Below are positions 63,782 to 64,000 of a stretch of 64,000 nucleotides of DNA, in pieces (the first letter of the stretch is position 1; every line of letters starts with the position of its first letter). Made by a program: the position numbers and the translations under genes. The notes below the pieces were generated by a model. It was not told the origin of the DNA, made no database searches, and worked only from the letters and a program-made list of their open reading frames with translations. Source of the stretch: Endocalyx cinctus (lineage: Eukaryota; Ascomycota; Sordariomycetes; Amphisphaeriales; Apiosporaceae); NCBI GenBank assembly GCA_001600455.1, contig BCKC01000002.1, forward strand, positions 3,424,171 through 3,488,170, written 5' to 3'.

Positions 63782-64000
63782 TATTGATACGCAAGGGAGA
63801 TTGCCTAGACATAAAGAAATGTGCAGAGCAAGGCATTCAGCGATAAAGTTTAAAATATGCAGGGTCTTTCGCATTGAAGATTCTATCTCCACACAGTCGA
63901 GGCTCAAATTGAGATATGAAAGACCAAGATATCCTGGTTTAGCTTAATATCTAGAACTACACCATTAGCATATAGCATTGCGAGGGTGTTTCGTGTAAAT
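63782..64000. other. 3' end of RAD26 and window edge
   Basis: Short AT-rich sequence after the RAD26 stop; nothing further is recognised. Confidence 0.7.

Noticed and set aside
1..64000. Secondary-metabolite cluster around the SDR and NmrA-like genes
   Set aside because: No PKS, NRPS, terpene synthase, P450, transporter or cluster regulator is present; the neighbours are housekeeping genes.

Overview
The window reads as nuclear DNA of a filamentous ascomycete (Pezizomycotina, most likely Sordariomycetes). Supporting this are short spliceosomal introns (about 50-220 nt, GT..AG, some with CTAAT-like branch sites), an AA9 lytic polysaccharide monooxygenase, a fungal rhodopsin-domain membrane protein, the fungal lysine gene LYS1, a Puf3-type Pumilio protein and long homopolymer-rich spacers. 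No rRNA, tRNA, CRISPR array, prophage or intact transposon was found.

Layout. 1-3797: AT-rich and gene-free apart from a possible decayed gene. 3798-7032: two co-oriented secreted-protein genes, a WD40 beta-propeller with a signal peptide and an AA9 LPMO with an unusual copper-site neighbourhood. 7033-11654: gene-poor, with coding-like remnants. 11655-12824: a Cys-rich, probably GPI-anchored glycoprotein. 14342-24101: four minus-strand genes, namely GPI13 (GPI ethanolamine-phosphate transferase), a short-chain dehydrogenase, a single-pass membrane protein and LYS1, which has a Gcn4/CPC-1 type site 82 bp upstream. 24102-30045: about 6 kb of repeat-rich spacer. 30046-35722: a Pumilio/Puf3 homologue and an atypical SDR (NmrA/epimerase-like). 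36805-43266: a PTC5-like mitochondrial PP2C phosphatase, a peroxisomal ECI1-type enoyl-CoA isomerase ending in HKL, and COG1. 44625-49168: a small secreted Ala/Glu-rich protein and a seven-helix rhodopsin-domain protein. 52296-53876: a conserved Ser/Arg-rich protein of unknown role. 56553-57817: a secreted GH18 enzyme. 60218-63781: RAD26 (CSB/ERCC6), the transcription-coupled repair ATPase.

Most genes are unrelated housekeeping or secretory genes in ordinary fungal order. I see no biosynthetic cluster and no clear new multi-gene system. The best leads are the LPMO lacking the usual axial Tyr and second-shell His, the secreted WD40 protein beside it, a MITE-like element with perfect 15-bp inverted repeats at 44134-44235, decayed gene relics in AT-rich spacers, and strongly self-complementary introns in the NmrA-like gene. 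Exon boundaries were deduced by eye from splice signals, frame and family resemblance.
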